Shown: one piece after another, positions 6,902 through 13,977 of the stretch
How the letters are laid out: every line of letters begins with the position of its first letter
Position numbering within the stretch: position 1 is the stretch's first letter
NCBI GenBank assembly: GCA_965372355.1
Contig: CBDVBZ010000045.1
Coordinates: forward strand, 1 to 24,905
DNA: 24,905 bases
Direction of reading: 5' to 3'
Source of the DNA: CBDVBZ01 sp965372355
GTDB lineage: Bacteria; Krumholzibacteriota; Krumholzibacteriia; WVZY01
Translations under genes and position numbers: made by a program
Notes under the pieces: generated by a model
Seen by the model: the letters and a program-made list of their open reading frames with translations, nothing else
Database searches by the model: none
What the model was told of the DNA's origin: nothing

Positions 6902-7795
6902 TTACTCCGCCAGCGCCTTGGTTAGTGTGTCCACCAGTGTGTCGAACAACGCGAAATAGTCCTTGGCCTCTTTCACACCGCCCACGGATGTGGGCAGATC
7001 CACCACCTGCGCATCGGTTTGGCGCGCAATGCTCTTTGGAGCGCGGTCCGAGAAGTAGGGCTCCTTGCCGATGATCTTGATGCCGCGCTTATTCATCAGA
7101 GTGATGAGCTGCGCCATGTGAGACGGGGTTGGCTCGATCCCCGGTCTTGGCTCGACGAAGCCGACCACCTTGATGCCGAAGTAACGCGCGAAGTACGGCC
7201 AATTGTTGTGATAGGTGACGATCTCCTTGCCCGCCAGCACCTCGGTGGCGGCCTCCCATTCCTTCATCTTTGCCTCGAGCGCGGTCCGGAATCTCTCAAA
7301 ACCCGCGTCGTACACTGAAGCGTTCTCCGGATCCAGCTGCTGGAGCGCCTCAGTGATCACCTGAGCGATAGGGATGCCGTTGTTCGGATCCAGCCAATAA
7401 TGCGGGTTGCCCTGGATGTGTACATCATCCATCGACGCGTCTACACGGGTGTGTGGTGCTTCCATCGGGTCGATATTTTGCGAGCAGTCAACAATAACCA
7501 GTTTGGCATTCTGCGAACCGTCGATGATCTGATTGGCCCAGTAGTCGAGGTCCATTCCAACCTGGAGATAGAGATCGGCGCGCCCGACCTTGATCATATA
7601 GCTTGGAAGGAGTTGCACGAAGTGAGGATCCGCCTGACCCTGGCAGATGATGTCCACCTCGACGCTGTCGCCGCCGATCATCTCTGCGATGGAGGCCAGG
7701 TCGGTTGTCGAGGCAACGATCCGCACCGTTGCCTGCGACGACGTTGCCGCGGCGATCCAGAACAGTGCGACGATCATGATTGTTCTTGGTCTCAT
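6902..7795 (-). CDS. ZnuA-type metal ABC transporter substrate-binding protein (no permease or ATPase nearby)
   Basis: A 297-residue cluster A-I periplasmic binding protein (ZnuA/TroA/PsaA family) with an N-terminal signal peptide (about 1-22, ending SSQA). Metal-ligand candidates are H58 (ADPHF), H132 (NPHYWLDP), H196 (TYHNNW) and an acidic residue near 245-250 (KEPYFSD). The His-rich loop typical of zinc-specific ZnuA is absent, so Zn, Mn and Fe are all possible. A strong ribosome-binding site (GGAGG) precedes ATG 7795. No membrane or ATP-binding partner is in the window. Just upstream, in the same direction, is the 3' end of a broken gene (7813-8007), so the original operon appears disrupted. 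It may now be read from the hppA/symporter operon. Confidence 0.92.
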   Translation of the reverse strand: MRPRTIMIVALFWIAAATSSQATVRIVASTTDLASIAEMIGGDSVEVDIICQGQADPHFVQLLPSYMIKVGRADLYLQVGMDLDYWANQIIDGSQNAKLVIVDCSQNIDPMEAPHTRVDASMDDVHIQGNPHYWLDPNNGIPIAQVITEALQQLDPENASVYDAGFERFRTALEAKMKEWEAATEVLAGKEIVTYHNNWPYFARYFGIKVVGFVEPRPGIEPTPSHMAQLITLMNKRGIKIIGKEPYFSDRAPKSIARQTDAQVVDLPTSVGGVKEAKDYFALFDTLVDTLTKALAE

Positions 7796-7812
7796 TTTGT
7801 CCTCCGTCCGGA

Positions 7813-8007
7813 CTAGAACGGGTGCGGTTTATGGGGTCCGAGCGACCAGATCACCTGGAATATCACCGAGTTCGCGATGTGCGGTTCGGAGATGGCCTCG
7901 GAGTCGCTGGAGAAATCGAGCGTACCCAGGGCGAACAGCTGGAAGGTGATTTGGGAGAAGGAATCGGATGGCTCCAACGCTTCAAGCCTGTTCCCGCCGG
8001 GGTGAGG
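7813..8007 (-). pseudogene. 3' remnant of a probable beta-barrel protein gene, upstream of the metal-binding protein
   Basis: An open frame of 64 codons ends in TAG at 7813-7815, 17 bases before the metal-binding protein start. It has no usable ATG, GTG or TTG with a ribosome site, and a TGA at 8008-8010 closes it upstream. The translation alternates hydrophobic and polar residues like outer-membrane strands (SFSQITFQLFALGTLDF, then NSVIFQVIWSLG) and ends GPHKPHPF with a terminal Phe, as outer-membrane barrels do. The intact symporter gene ends at 7982, inside this frame. I read it as the tail of a lost gene formerly in an operon with the metal-binding protein, joined by recombination to the symporter. 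The barrel identity is inference. Confidence 0.55.
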
Positions 8008-9448
8008 TCAGCAGGCTTATTACTACCGTGAGTATAAAAGAGATAACGAAGGTTGCAAGCTTCAAATCGAGCCCCTCGTCCAGGACCGAGACGTTCTTCC
8101 ACACGATGTTGCTGATCGTGCCGGAGAGCATTCCAGCCAGAACGCCCCATGCCGTCGTCCGTTTCCATCGGAGTGCCAGGACCAGGGGTGGACCAAAGGA
8201 CGACCCCAGCCCCGACCAGGCGTATGCGACCATGTCGAAAATCAAACCGCTGCTGCTAAAGGCAAGAAGCAACGCCACGGCGCTCGCAAGACACGTGGCA
8301 ACCCGGCTCATAAACACCAGGCGTTCCGGTGGCGTATTGGGTCTCAGCAGTTTTACGTATGCGTCTTCAACGAGAGACGACGTCACCACGATCAGCTGTG
8401 AGTCTGCCGTCGACATCATCGCGGCCACCGCACCGGCGATCATCAGGCCGGCGATCCACCCGGGCATCAGTTCACGCGCCAGTAGCGGCATCACCGTTTC
8501 GGGGTCAGCTATATTAGTACCCAGGACCCCCACGGCGACCAGCCCGATCATCGGCGCGCCCCAGTAGGCGATGAGCGTCCACGTCATCGCAATCAGTGTG
8601 CCGCGTCTGACCTGGATTGCGTCCTTGATCGCCATGTAACGACTCAAGAGATGCGGCTGCCCCAGATAGCCAAAGCCCCAGGACAGACTCCCCAACATCA
8701 CGCCAAAGACAAACGCGCTTCCCGTCTTGCCCGCGTTCATCGTCAGAAATCCCTCGCCCATCGGGGAGAGGGAATCGACAAAGCCCTGTGGGCCACCGAG
8801 CTTGATGATGCCTACGAGAGGGAGTATCAGGGCGACGCCGGCCATCATGATGCCCTGGACGACATCCGTCCACACGACGGCGAGAAAGCCACCGAGCATC
8901 GTGTAGAGCATGACGACGATCGCGCCGATGACGATGCCCCACGACGGATCGATGCCAAACGTGGCGTTGAGGATCTTGCCGCCAGCAACGAACTGGGCGG
9001 CGACATAGCCGGTGTAGAAAAATATGATGATGAGCATCGAGAGGATTCGGATGGTGCGCCGCAGGGTCCGGGGTGAACCGGCAAACCGTGTTTCGAAATA
9101 GTCGGGGATGGTGAGTGCGCCGAGCTTTTCGCTCTGTCTCCTCAGATGTGTGGCGATGAGGCTCCACGACGCGAGGATGCCGAGCGCGATGCCGATCACC
9201 GACCAGAACTGGGTGAAACCGACGGCGTATGCGGCGCCGGGGAGACCGAGGAGGAACCACGCGCTCTCACCGCTTGCACGCTCGGAGACGGCGGCGGAGA
9301 GCGGACCGAGCCTCCGTCCGGCGAGGAGGAAGTCGTCGAGCCCTTTCATCAAGGTCGACGCGGTGAGACCACAAATGAGGAGTACGACGAGGTAGACGCC
9401 GAAGCCGATAAAGAGCGACCAGTCCGGCGAGGCGGGGACGGCGTCCAC
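7982..9448 (-). CDS. Sodium:solute symporter (SSS family, PutP-like)
   Basis: A 488-residue inner-membrane transporter with about 13 hydrophobic segments. The stretches FLLAGRRLGPLSAAVSERAS and SAWFLLGLPGAAY match the Na+/proline symporter PutP branch of the family. Substrate is probably proline or a related amino or carboxylic acid, carried with Na+. The start is GTG at 9448, sharing one base with the TAG of a 33-residue membrane peptide (TAGTG), so translation is coupled. It follows hppA in the same direction. Downstream its stop lies inside the remnant frame at 7813-8007. The C-terminus (LLTSPRREQA) is of normal length, so the gene itself is not truncated. Confidence 0.92.
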   Translation of the reverse strand: MDAVPASPDWSLFIGFGVYLVVLLICGLTASTLMKGLDDFLLAGRRLGPLSAAVSERASGESAWFLLGLPGAAYAVGFTQFWSVIGIALGILASWSLIATHLRRQSEKLGALTIPDYFETRFAGSPRTLRRTIRILSMLIIIFFYTGYVAAQFVAGGKILNATFGIDPSWGIVIGAIVVMLYTMLGGFLAVVWTDVVQGIMMAGVALILPLVGIIKLGGPQGFVDSLSPMGEGFLTMNAGKTGSAFVFGVMLGSLSWGFGYLGQPHLLSRYMAIKDAIQVRRGTLIAMTWTLIAYWGAPMIGLVAVGVLGTNIADPETVMPLLARELMPGWIAGLMIAGAVAAMMSTADSQLIVVTSSLVEDAYVKLLRPNTPPERLVFMSRVATCLASAVALLLAFSSSGLIFDMVAYAWSGLGSSFGPPLVLALRWKRTTAWGVLAGMLSGTISNIVWKNVSVLDEGLDLKLATFVISFILTVVISLLTSPRREQA

Positions 9449-9549
9449 TAATCGTCACCCCCGTCCCGCCACGTGGCGACGCGCCACAACGTCAGGACGA
9501 GAATCAACAGCCAGCTACCACCAACGATCAAAAGAGTGCCTAGTGGCAT
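9448..9549 (-). CDS. 33-residue single-helix membrane peptide coupled to the symporter
   Basis: The ORF from ATG 9549 to TAG 9448-9450 encodes one hydrophobic helix (it starts MPLGTLLIVGGSWLLILVLT) followed by a polar, charged tail ending WRDGGDD. A GGGG tract lies about 8 bases before the ATG. Its stop overlaps the symporter GTG by one base, and it lies 39 bases after the hppA stop, so it is inside the operon. Small accessory peptides encoded directly before SSS-family genes are known. This one matches them in size, topology and position, but I do not recognise the specific sequence. It may be a subunit or stabiliser of the symporter. Confidence 0.6.
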   Translation of the reverse strand: MPLGTLLIVGGSWLLILVLTLWRVATWRDGGDD

Positions 9550-9588
9550 GCCAGTGTCCCCGCCATGGGACCAAGCTCGAGCGGAGTG

Positions 9589-11574
9589 CTACATAAACCT
9601 GGCGATGACCGGTGCAAAGACCAGCGAAACAACCGCCATCAGCTTGATCAGAATGTTCATCGACGGACCCGACGTATCCTTGAACGGATCGCCGATGGTG
9701 TCGCCGATAACCGCCGCCTTGTGCGCATCGGACCCCTTGCCGCCGTGGTGACCTTCTTCGATATACTTCTTGGCGTTGTCCCATGCGCCTCCGGCATTCG
9801 ACATAAAGACGCCGAGGAGGACGCCCGTGGCCGTCGCACCGGCCAGGAACCCGCCGAGTGCCGATGGCCCCATAAGGAACCCAACCAGCAACGGTGCGGC
9901 GACCGCAATCAACCCAGGCGCGATCATCTCGCGCAGGGCGCCTTTGGTCACGATTTCGATACAGGTTTGAACATCGGGCTCGGCTTCACCCTGGAGCAGG
10001 CCCTTGATCTCGCGAAACTGGCGACGGATCTCGATCACCATCTTGTTCGCCGCCCGCCCCACGGCCTCCATCGTGAGCGCAGAGATCGCAAACGGTATCA
10101 TCGCTCCGAGAAAAAGACCGATCACCGTGTTGCTCTCGGTCAGATCGATGCTCTCCAGACCGACGGTTTTCTGATAGGCCGAGAACAAGGCCAACGCCGT
10201 GATGGCAGCGCTTCCGATCGCGAAGCCCTTGCCCATCGCCGCCGTCGTGTTGCCGAGCGCATCCAGCTTGTCCGTGATCTTGCGGACTTCCGGCCCCGCC
10301 TTGCTCATCTCGGCGATGCCACCGGCGTTGTCCGCGATCGGACCGTACGAGTCGGTCGCCATGACGATGCCGATCGTCGACAGCATGCCGACAGCGGCCA
10401 GCGCGATCCCGTATAGCCCACCGAAATGGTAGGAGACAAAAATCGCCGCGCAAATCGTCATGATCGGCAGAATCGTGCTCTTAAACCCGATGGCCAACCC
10501 GCTGATGATCGTCGTGGCCGCGCCAGACTCGGCCGCCTCGGCGATCTCGTTGATCGGTTTTCCCGACGTGAAGTACTCGGTCTCCAGACCGATCAGTATG
10601 CCGCACATCAGGCCGGCGATGATCGCCCAGAGTGGGCTCAATTCTCCGATAAAATGCTTGGTGAGAAAGAAGGCGAAAACGACAAAGACGGCAGCCGCCG
10701 TATACGTGGCCGCACGCAACGCGGTGTGCGGGCTCATACGCTTGAATATCGCCATCGAAAAGATGCCGATGAGGGAGGCAATCAAGCCGCCGGCGATAAG
10801 CGCCAGCGGGAGCGTCATCCGTCCAATGGGGTCGGCAAACGTGGCCCCGATTGCCATTGTCGCCACTACCGAACCGACGTAGGATTCGAAGAGATCCGCG
10901 CCCATCCCCGCCGTGTCACCCACGTTGTCGCCGACAAGGTCGGCGATGACGCCCGGGTTTCTTGGATCATCCTCGGGCATGCCCGCCTCGACTTTTCCCA
11001 CAAGGTCGGCGCCGACATCGGCGCTCTTGGTATAGATCCCACCACCGACACGCGCAAACAGCGCGATGCTCGAAGCGCCCATCGCAAAACCGTTGATCAC
11101 GAGCGGCGCGCTCTGTGGGTCGTGTCTGAGAAATATGAAGTAGAGACCCAGCCCGATAACGCCCAGGGAGGCGACGGTCAGACCCATGACAGATCCACCC
11201 TGGAATGCAATGGCCAGGGCGAGCGGGGTGCCGCCATCCTTTGCGCCCTGACAGGCCCGCGCACTCGTGCGGGTCGCCGCCTGCATGCCGAACCAACCGG
11301 CAAACATCGAACAGAGGGCTCCGGTGAGATACGCGATCCCCGTCCACAGACTGAGGAGTGTCGAGAGCGCGACAAAAACGACAATCATGAAGATACCTAT
11401 GATCGTATACTCACGTTTGAGAAACGTCATAGCGCCGACATAGATGCGGTCTGCGATCTGTTGCATCAGCTCGTTGCCGGGGGGGTGTTTCTTCAGGGAA
11501 AAGAAGGTGATTGTCGCCACGACCATGCCCAAAACTCCGACCCAGGGGATGCCCTGAACGAGGGTGAATTCCAT
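9589..11574 (-). CDS. hppA: K+-dependent membrane-bound pyrophosphatase, probably Na+-pumping
   Basis: A 661-residue integral membrane ion pump that hydrolyses PPi. Active-site motifs are intact: DVGADLVGKVEAGMPEDDPRNP (186-207), DLVGDNVGDTAGMGADLFESY (212-232), and further DNAGGIAEMS and SNAGGAWDNAKK blocks. A445 and G448 in GNTTAAMG correspond to the Ala/Gly pair that marks K+-dependent enzymes (Lys/Thr in K+-independent ones). E230 in DLFE sits where Na+-pumping enzymes carry the gate glutamate; plant H+ pumps have it four residues later. Na+ transport is therefore likely but unproven. A strong ribosome site (AAGGAGGAG, 11581-11589) precedes ATG 11574. The gene heads an operon with the small peptide and the Na+ symporter. 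Confidence 0.95.
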   Translation of the reverse strand: MEFTLVQGIPWVGVLGMVVATITFFSLKKHPPGNELMQQIADRIYVGAMTFLKREYTIIGIFMIVVFVALSTLLSLWTGIAYLTGALCSMFAGWFGMQAATRTSARACQGAKDGGTPLALAIAFQGGSVMGLTVASLGVIGLGLYFIFLRHDPQSAPLVINGFAMGASSIALFARVGGGIYTKSADVGADLVGKVEAGMPEDDPRNPGVIADLVGDNVGDTAGMGADLFESYVGSVVATMAIGATFADPIGRMTLPLALIAGGLIASLIGIFSMAIFKRMSPHTALRAATYTAAAVFVVFAFFLTKHFIGELSPLWAIIAGLMCGILIGLETEYFTSGKPINEIAEAAESGAATTIISGLAIGFKSTILPIMTICAAIFVSYHFGGLYGIALAAVGMLSTIGIVMATDSYGPIADNAGGIAEMSKAGPEVRKITDKLDALGNTTAAMGKGFAIGSAAITALALFSAYQKTVGLESIDLTESNTVIGLFLGAMIPFAISALTMEAVGRAANKMVIEIRRQFREIKGLLQGEAEPDVQTCIEIVTKGALREMIAPGLIAVAAPLLVGFLMGPSALGGFLAGATATGVLLGVFMSNAGGAWDNAKKYIEEGHHGGKGSDAHKAAVIGDTIGDPFKDTSGPSMNILIKLMAVVSLVFAPVIARFM

Positions 11575-11719
11575 TTAATGCTCCTCCTTACGTAGTCGAT
11601 AATCTCTTAAAGGACGGGTTGCCGCCCGACGCCAACCGTATGAAAGACACGTGTGCCGCGTGCCTCGGGAGGGGCGAGCGATTATGTGCGATTTGGATTA
11701 TTGTCTTGGCTCGCCATTC

Positions 11720-11752
11720 AAAAAAGCCCACCACGCCTCGACAGGTGGTGGG
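11720..11752 (-). terminator. Intrinsic terminator on the minus strand
   Basis: On the minus strand CCCACCAC and GTGGTGGG (forward 11745-11752 and 11727-11734) form a perfect 8-bp stem with a 10-base loop, followed by C and six T residues (11720-11725). It lies about 145 bases before the hppA ATG and about 75-100 bases after the promoter at 11834-11862. Confidence 0.8.
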
Positions 11753-11827
11753 TTGCAAAGACGGCGTGCGCAAAAAAAGCGGCGCGCACAACCCGCTCAG
11801 GTCAAAAAAAACCGACCCGCCCGAGTC
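11720..11827 (-). ncRNA. Candidate structured leader RNA or small RNA upstream of hppA
   Basis: Transcription from the promoter at 11834-11862 would start near 11827 and reach the terminator after about 108 bases. Before it, GGGTTG (forward 11789-11794) can pair with CAACCC (11750-11755), nested around GTGCGC/GCGCAC (11784-11789 with 11766-11771). The CAACCC arm shares three C residues with the 5' arm of the terminator, so the two structures exclude each other, as in attenuators. T-runs of 8, 7 and 6 punctuate the RNA. It matches no riboswitch or sRNA family I can recall. It may control hppA by attenuation or be an independent sRNA. Confidence 0.5.
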
Positions 11828-11833
11828 CCGCGC

Positions 11834-11862
11834 AGTGTATTAAAGTATCCTAAATCGGTCAA
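11834..11862 (-). promoter_or_regulatory. Sigma-70-type promoter for leader RNA/hppA
   Basis: On the minus strand TTGACC (11857-11862) is followed after exactly 17 bases by TACACT (11834-11839). The hexamers have one and two mismatches to consensus. The spacer is AT-rich. Two 15-bp direct repeats adjoin it just upstream. Confidence 0.65.
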
Positions 11863-11892
11863 GGATAAAGTGTAGCGGGATAAAGTGCAGCG
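11863..11892. repeat. Tandem 15-bp direct repeat abutting the -35 (candidate operator)
   Basis: ggataaagtgtagcg (11863-11877) and ggataaagtgcagcg (11878-11892) are head-to-tail copies with one mismatch. The pair ends exactly where the -35 hexamer of the minus-strand promoter begins. That position and the 15-bp phasing fit a pair of activator-binding half-sites, though chance duplication is possible. Confidence 0.55.
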
Positions 11893-11909
11893 CCGGCCCT
11901 GCGATGCAC

Positions 11910-12380
11910 TCACGGCTTTGCGTCGAGCATTCGCTCGTAGAAGTCGTAGCGCCCTCTTTTCATTCCCAGCCGTTCGTATGTCGCTTTCGCCTGCGTATTG
12001 TTGCGATCGACATAGAGCCGGATGCCGCAGACGTCGCCTCTTGACCGGGCTATCTTCTCGACCCTGCGGTGGAGTTCTGTATAAACGCCCATCTTGCGGC
12101 AACGCGGTTCGACATACACGCTCTGGATCCACCAGAAGAACGCGTTTCGCCAGTCGCTCCATTCGGATGTGACGAGCAGGCCACCCACCGCCAGATCTTC
12201 AATCGTAGCAACAAGATAGAAGCCCTTGTGACGATCACCCAGCACGGCATCGACACCCGCCGACAGACGGTCCCGCGGGAGCGTTTTGGCCTCGGTTTCC
12301 CGGGCCATCGCCTCGTTGAAGCGAACGAGCGCGTCGCGGTCGTCTCTTGTGGCTTCGCGAATATGAATAGTCTTTGACAT
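11910..12380 (-). CDS. GNAT-family N-acetyltransferase
   Basis: A 156-residue single-domain acetyltransferase using acetyl-CoA. Motif A is visible as IQSVYVEPRCRKMGVYTEL, with R-K-M-G-V in the place of the CoA-binding Q/R-x-x-G-x-G/A loop. The late motif LYVDRNNTQAKATYERLGM is typical of GNAT motif B. The opening IHIREATRDDRDALVRFNE is a standard GNAT start. The substrate, a small molecule or a protein amine, cannot be inferred. The start at 12380 has no clear ribosome site. The gene is isolated and no terminator follows directly. It may end at the terminator at 11720-11752. Confidence 0.88.
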   Translation of the reverse strand: MSKTIHIREATRDDRDALVRFNEAMARETEAKTLPRDRLSAGVDAVLGDRHKGFYLVATIEDLAVGGLLVTSEWSDWRNAFFWWIQSVYVEPRCRKMGVYTELHRRVEKIARSRGDVCGIRLYVDRNNTQAKATYERLGMKRGRYDFYERMLDAKP

Positions 12381-12611
12381 TCGTCATGTACCAAAGCAAC
12401 AAACCGGCGAGACGGCGACTAGAAAACGCTGCTCCGGCGCGCATACGCGACGCCGCAGCACCCGCACGAAGTATACAGGGAGACAACCATTCGCGTAACC
12501 CTCGAACTCCGCTTCCCGGATCACCGATTTGATCTTGCCTAAGGTTTTTGAGATGGACTATTGTTAGGCGTCTTGGCATTGTGGAAAATCTCGAACCCGA
12601 AGAGACGACTG
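12381..12611. other. Divergent intergenic region between acetyltransferase and gcvT-like gene
   Basis: A 231-base spacer. A weak rightward promoter-like pair, TTGCCT (12534-12539) and TATTGT 18 bases later, is the best I can see. There is no ORF with coding character and no repeat. Confidence 0.3.
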
Positions 12612-13802
12612 ATGCCCGTTCCCACTCCATTTCACCCGAGAACATCCGAACTGTGCACGAGCCTTTTCTGGAAGGATTGGGCCGGTTATTACGCGGTGCG
12701 TTCGTACGACACGTATGTGGAGCGGGAGTACTTCGCCATTCGTCATGCAGCAGGTCTGATCGATGTCACGCCGCTTTTTAGATACGAGGTGTTCGGAACG
12801 GATGCCTCGGCATTTCTCTCGCAGATCATGACACGCAACATCGGCAAGCTCAAGGTCGGGCAGGTTGCGTACACTTGCTGGTGTGACGAGGTGGGAAAGG
12901 TGGTCGACGACGGCACGGTGGCGCGGCTGGACGAGACGTACTTCAGGGTCGTGGCCAACGAGTCTGCGCTCGCGTGGTTTCAACGTTTTGCGAGGGGCTA
13001 CGATGTGACGATCGAGGACAGCTGCGGCCAGATGGGCACGCTGTCGTTGCAGGGTCCCAACTCGCGGTACATTCTCAACGCGATTTCCGAAGAGAAGCTC
13101 GACGACCTCCGGTTTTTCTGGATCGTGAAGTCAAGGATCGAGGGGGCCGACGTCCACATATCCCGGACCGGTTTTACGGGAGACCTCGGTTTCGAGGTGT
13201 GGGTAAGAAATGAGGATGCGCTCAAGGTATACGACGCAATTACGGAGGCGGGGAAGGGGTACGGGCTTCTACCGGCAGGTCTCGATGCCATGGACATCAC
13301 CAGGCTCGAGGCCGGGTACGTTATCAAGGGTGTCGACTACTACAACGCAAACCACTGTCTGATAGAAGAGCGCAAGTCCACGCCGTACGAGTTGGGTCTG
13401 GGGTGGCTTGTGCATTTGAAGCGAGATGCGTTCAATGGTCATCTCGCGTTGCGGAAAGAAAAGAAAGAGGGCCCGAAACGTCTCCTCGTTGGTTTGGATA
13501 TCGATTGGGACGAGCACGAGGCGTTGTTCGCCGAGCACAATCTGCCGATCGAGATCCCCGGGGCGGGTTGGCGAGACGCGATCCCCGTCTATGATAGCGG
13601 CGGTCAGCAGATCGGTTACGCGAACAGCGGGACATGGTCGCCGATACTCAAGAAGAACATCGCGCTGGCAACGGTCAAGCCGCAGTACGGAAAGCCGGGG
13701 TCGAAGGTCAAGTTTGAAGTCACCGTGGAGTACAGACGACGCACGGCCACCGCGACCGTCATCGAGAGACCGTTCTTCGACCCAGAGAGGAAGAGAGCAT
13801 GA
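12612..13802 (+). CDS. GcvT-family folate-dependent aminomethyl/methyltransferase
   Basis: A 396-residue protein of the glycine-cleavage T-protein/DMSP-demethylase fold. Visible: GKVVDDGTVARL (95-106), with the conserved Asp of the folate-binding site; RTGFTGDLGFEVWV, matching the RTGYTGExGFE motif; and LDAMDITRLEAGYVIKGVDY, matching the RLEAG block. The C-terminal domain (about 290-396) is the usual T-protein barrel. It would transfer a one-carbon group from a substrate to tetrahydrofolate. No gcvH, gcvP or lipoate genes are nearby, so it is probably not the glycine-cleavage subunit. ATG 12612 is chosen because homology starts just after it; the frame is open back to 12561. Two FAD oxidoreductases follow in the same direction. 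Confidence 0.88.
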   Translation: MPVPTPFHPRTSELCTSLFWKDWAGYYAVRSYDTYVEREYFAIRHAAGLIDVTPLFRYEVFGTDASAFLSQIMTRNIGKLKVGQVAYTCWCDEVGKVVDDGTVARLDETYFRVVANESALAWFQRFARGYDVTIEDSCGQMGTLSLQGPNSRYILNAISEEKLDDLRFFWIVKSRIEGADVHISRTGFTGDLGFEVWVRNEDALKVYDAITEAGKGYGLLPAGLDAMDITRLEAGYVIKGVDYYNANHCLIEERKSTPYELGLGWLVHLKRDAFNGHLALRKEKKEGPKRLLVGLDIDWDEHEALFAEHNLPIEIPGAGWRDAIPVYDSGGQQIGYANSGTWSPILKKNIALATVKPQYGKPGSKVKFEVTVEYRRRTATATVIERPFFDPERKRA

Positions 13803-13965
13803 GGTCGCGAGCGAGCCTCTTCCTGGGGACCCTCGCTCCACTTCGCTCGGTTAACCGCGCCGCACTCGCTGACGCATCGCGCTCAGCGTGGCGCCTGCGG
13901 CGCCACCGCGGTGGATCCTCGCTCGTTCACGCGAAGGGATCCTACGGAAGACCTCACTCGCGACC
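13803..13965. repeat. 163-bp palindromic (MITE-like) element between gcvT-like gene and oxidoreductase
   Basis: The ends GGTCGCGAGCGAG (13803-13815) and CTCACTCGCGACC (13953-13965) are inverted repeats with 12 of 13 matches, extending imperfectly to about 20 bases. The interior contains a perfect GTGGCGCC-tgc-GGCGCCAC hairpin (near 13889-13907) and several short inverted words (CTCGCTCCACTTCGCTCG, GGATCC twice). The pentamer ATGAG flanks the region at 13799-13803 and 13978-13982. This looks like a small mobile or REP-like insertion in a formerly coupled junction. It carries no transposase. Confidence 0.6.
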
Positions 13966-13977
13966 CCAAGGAAGAAT

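Larger units (their letters stand above)
11575..11909 (-). other. Intergenic region upstream of hppA: promoter, structured leader/sRNA, terminator
   Basis: 335 bases between the acetyltransferase stop and hppA. In minus-strand order it holds tandem 15-bp repeats (11863-11892), a sigma-70 promoter (11834-11862), a structured RNA with three T-runs (about 11720-11827), an intrinsic terminator (11720-11752), and about 130 bases with no clear second promoter before the hppA ribosome site. Confidence 0.6.

Noticed and set aside
10426..11595. 389-residue open frame antisense to hppA
   Set aside because: A shadow of hppA: strongly Arg/Asp/Gly-biased composition, no domain, and no ribosome site.
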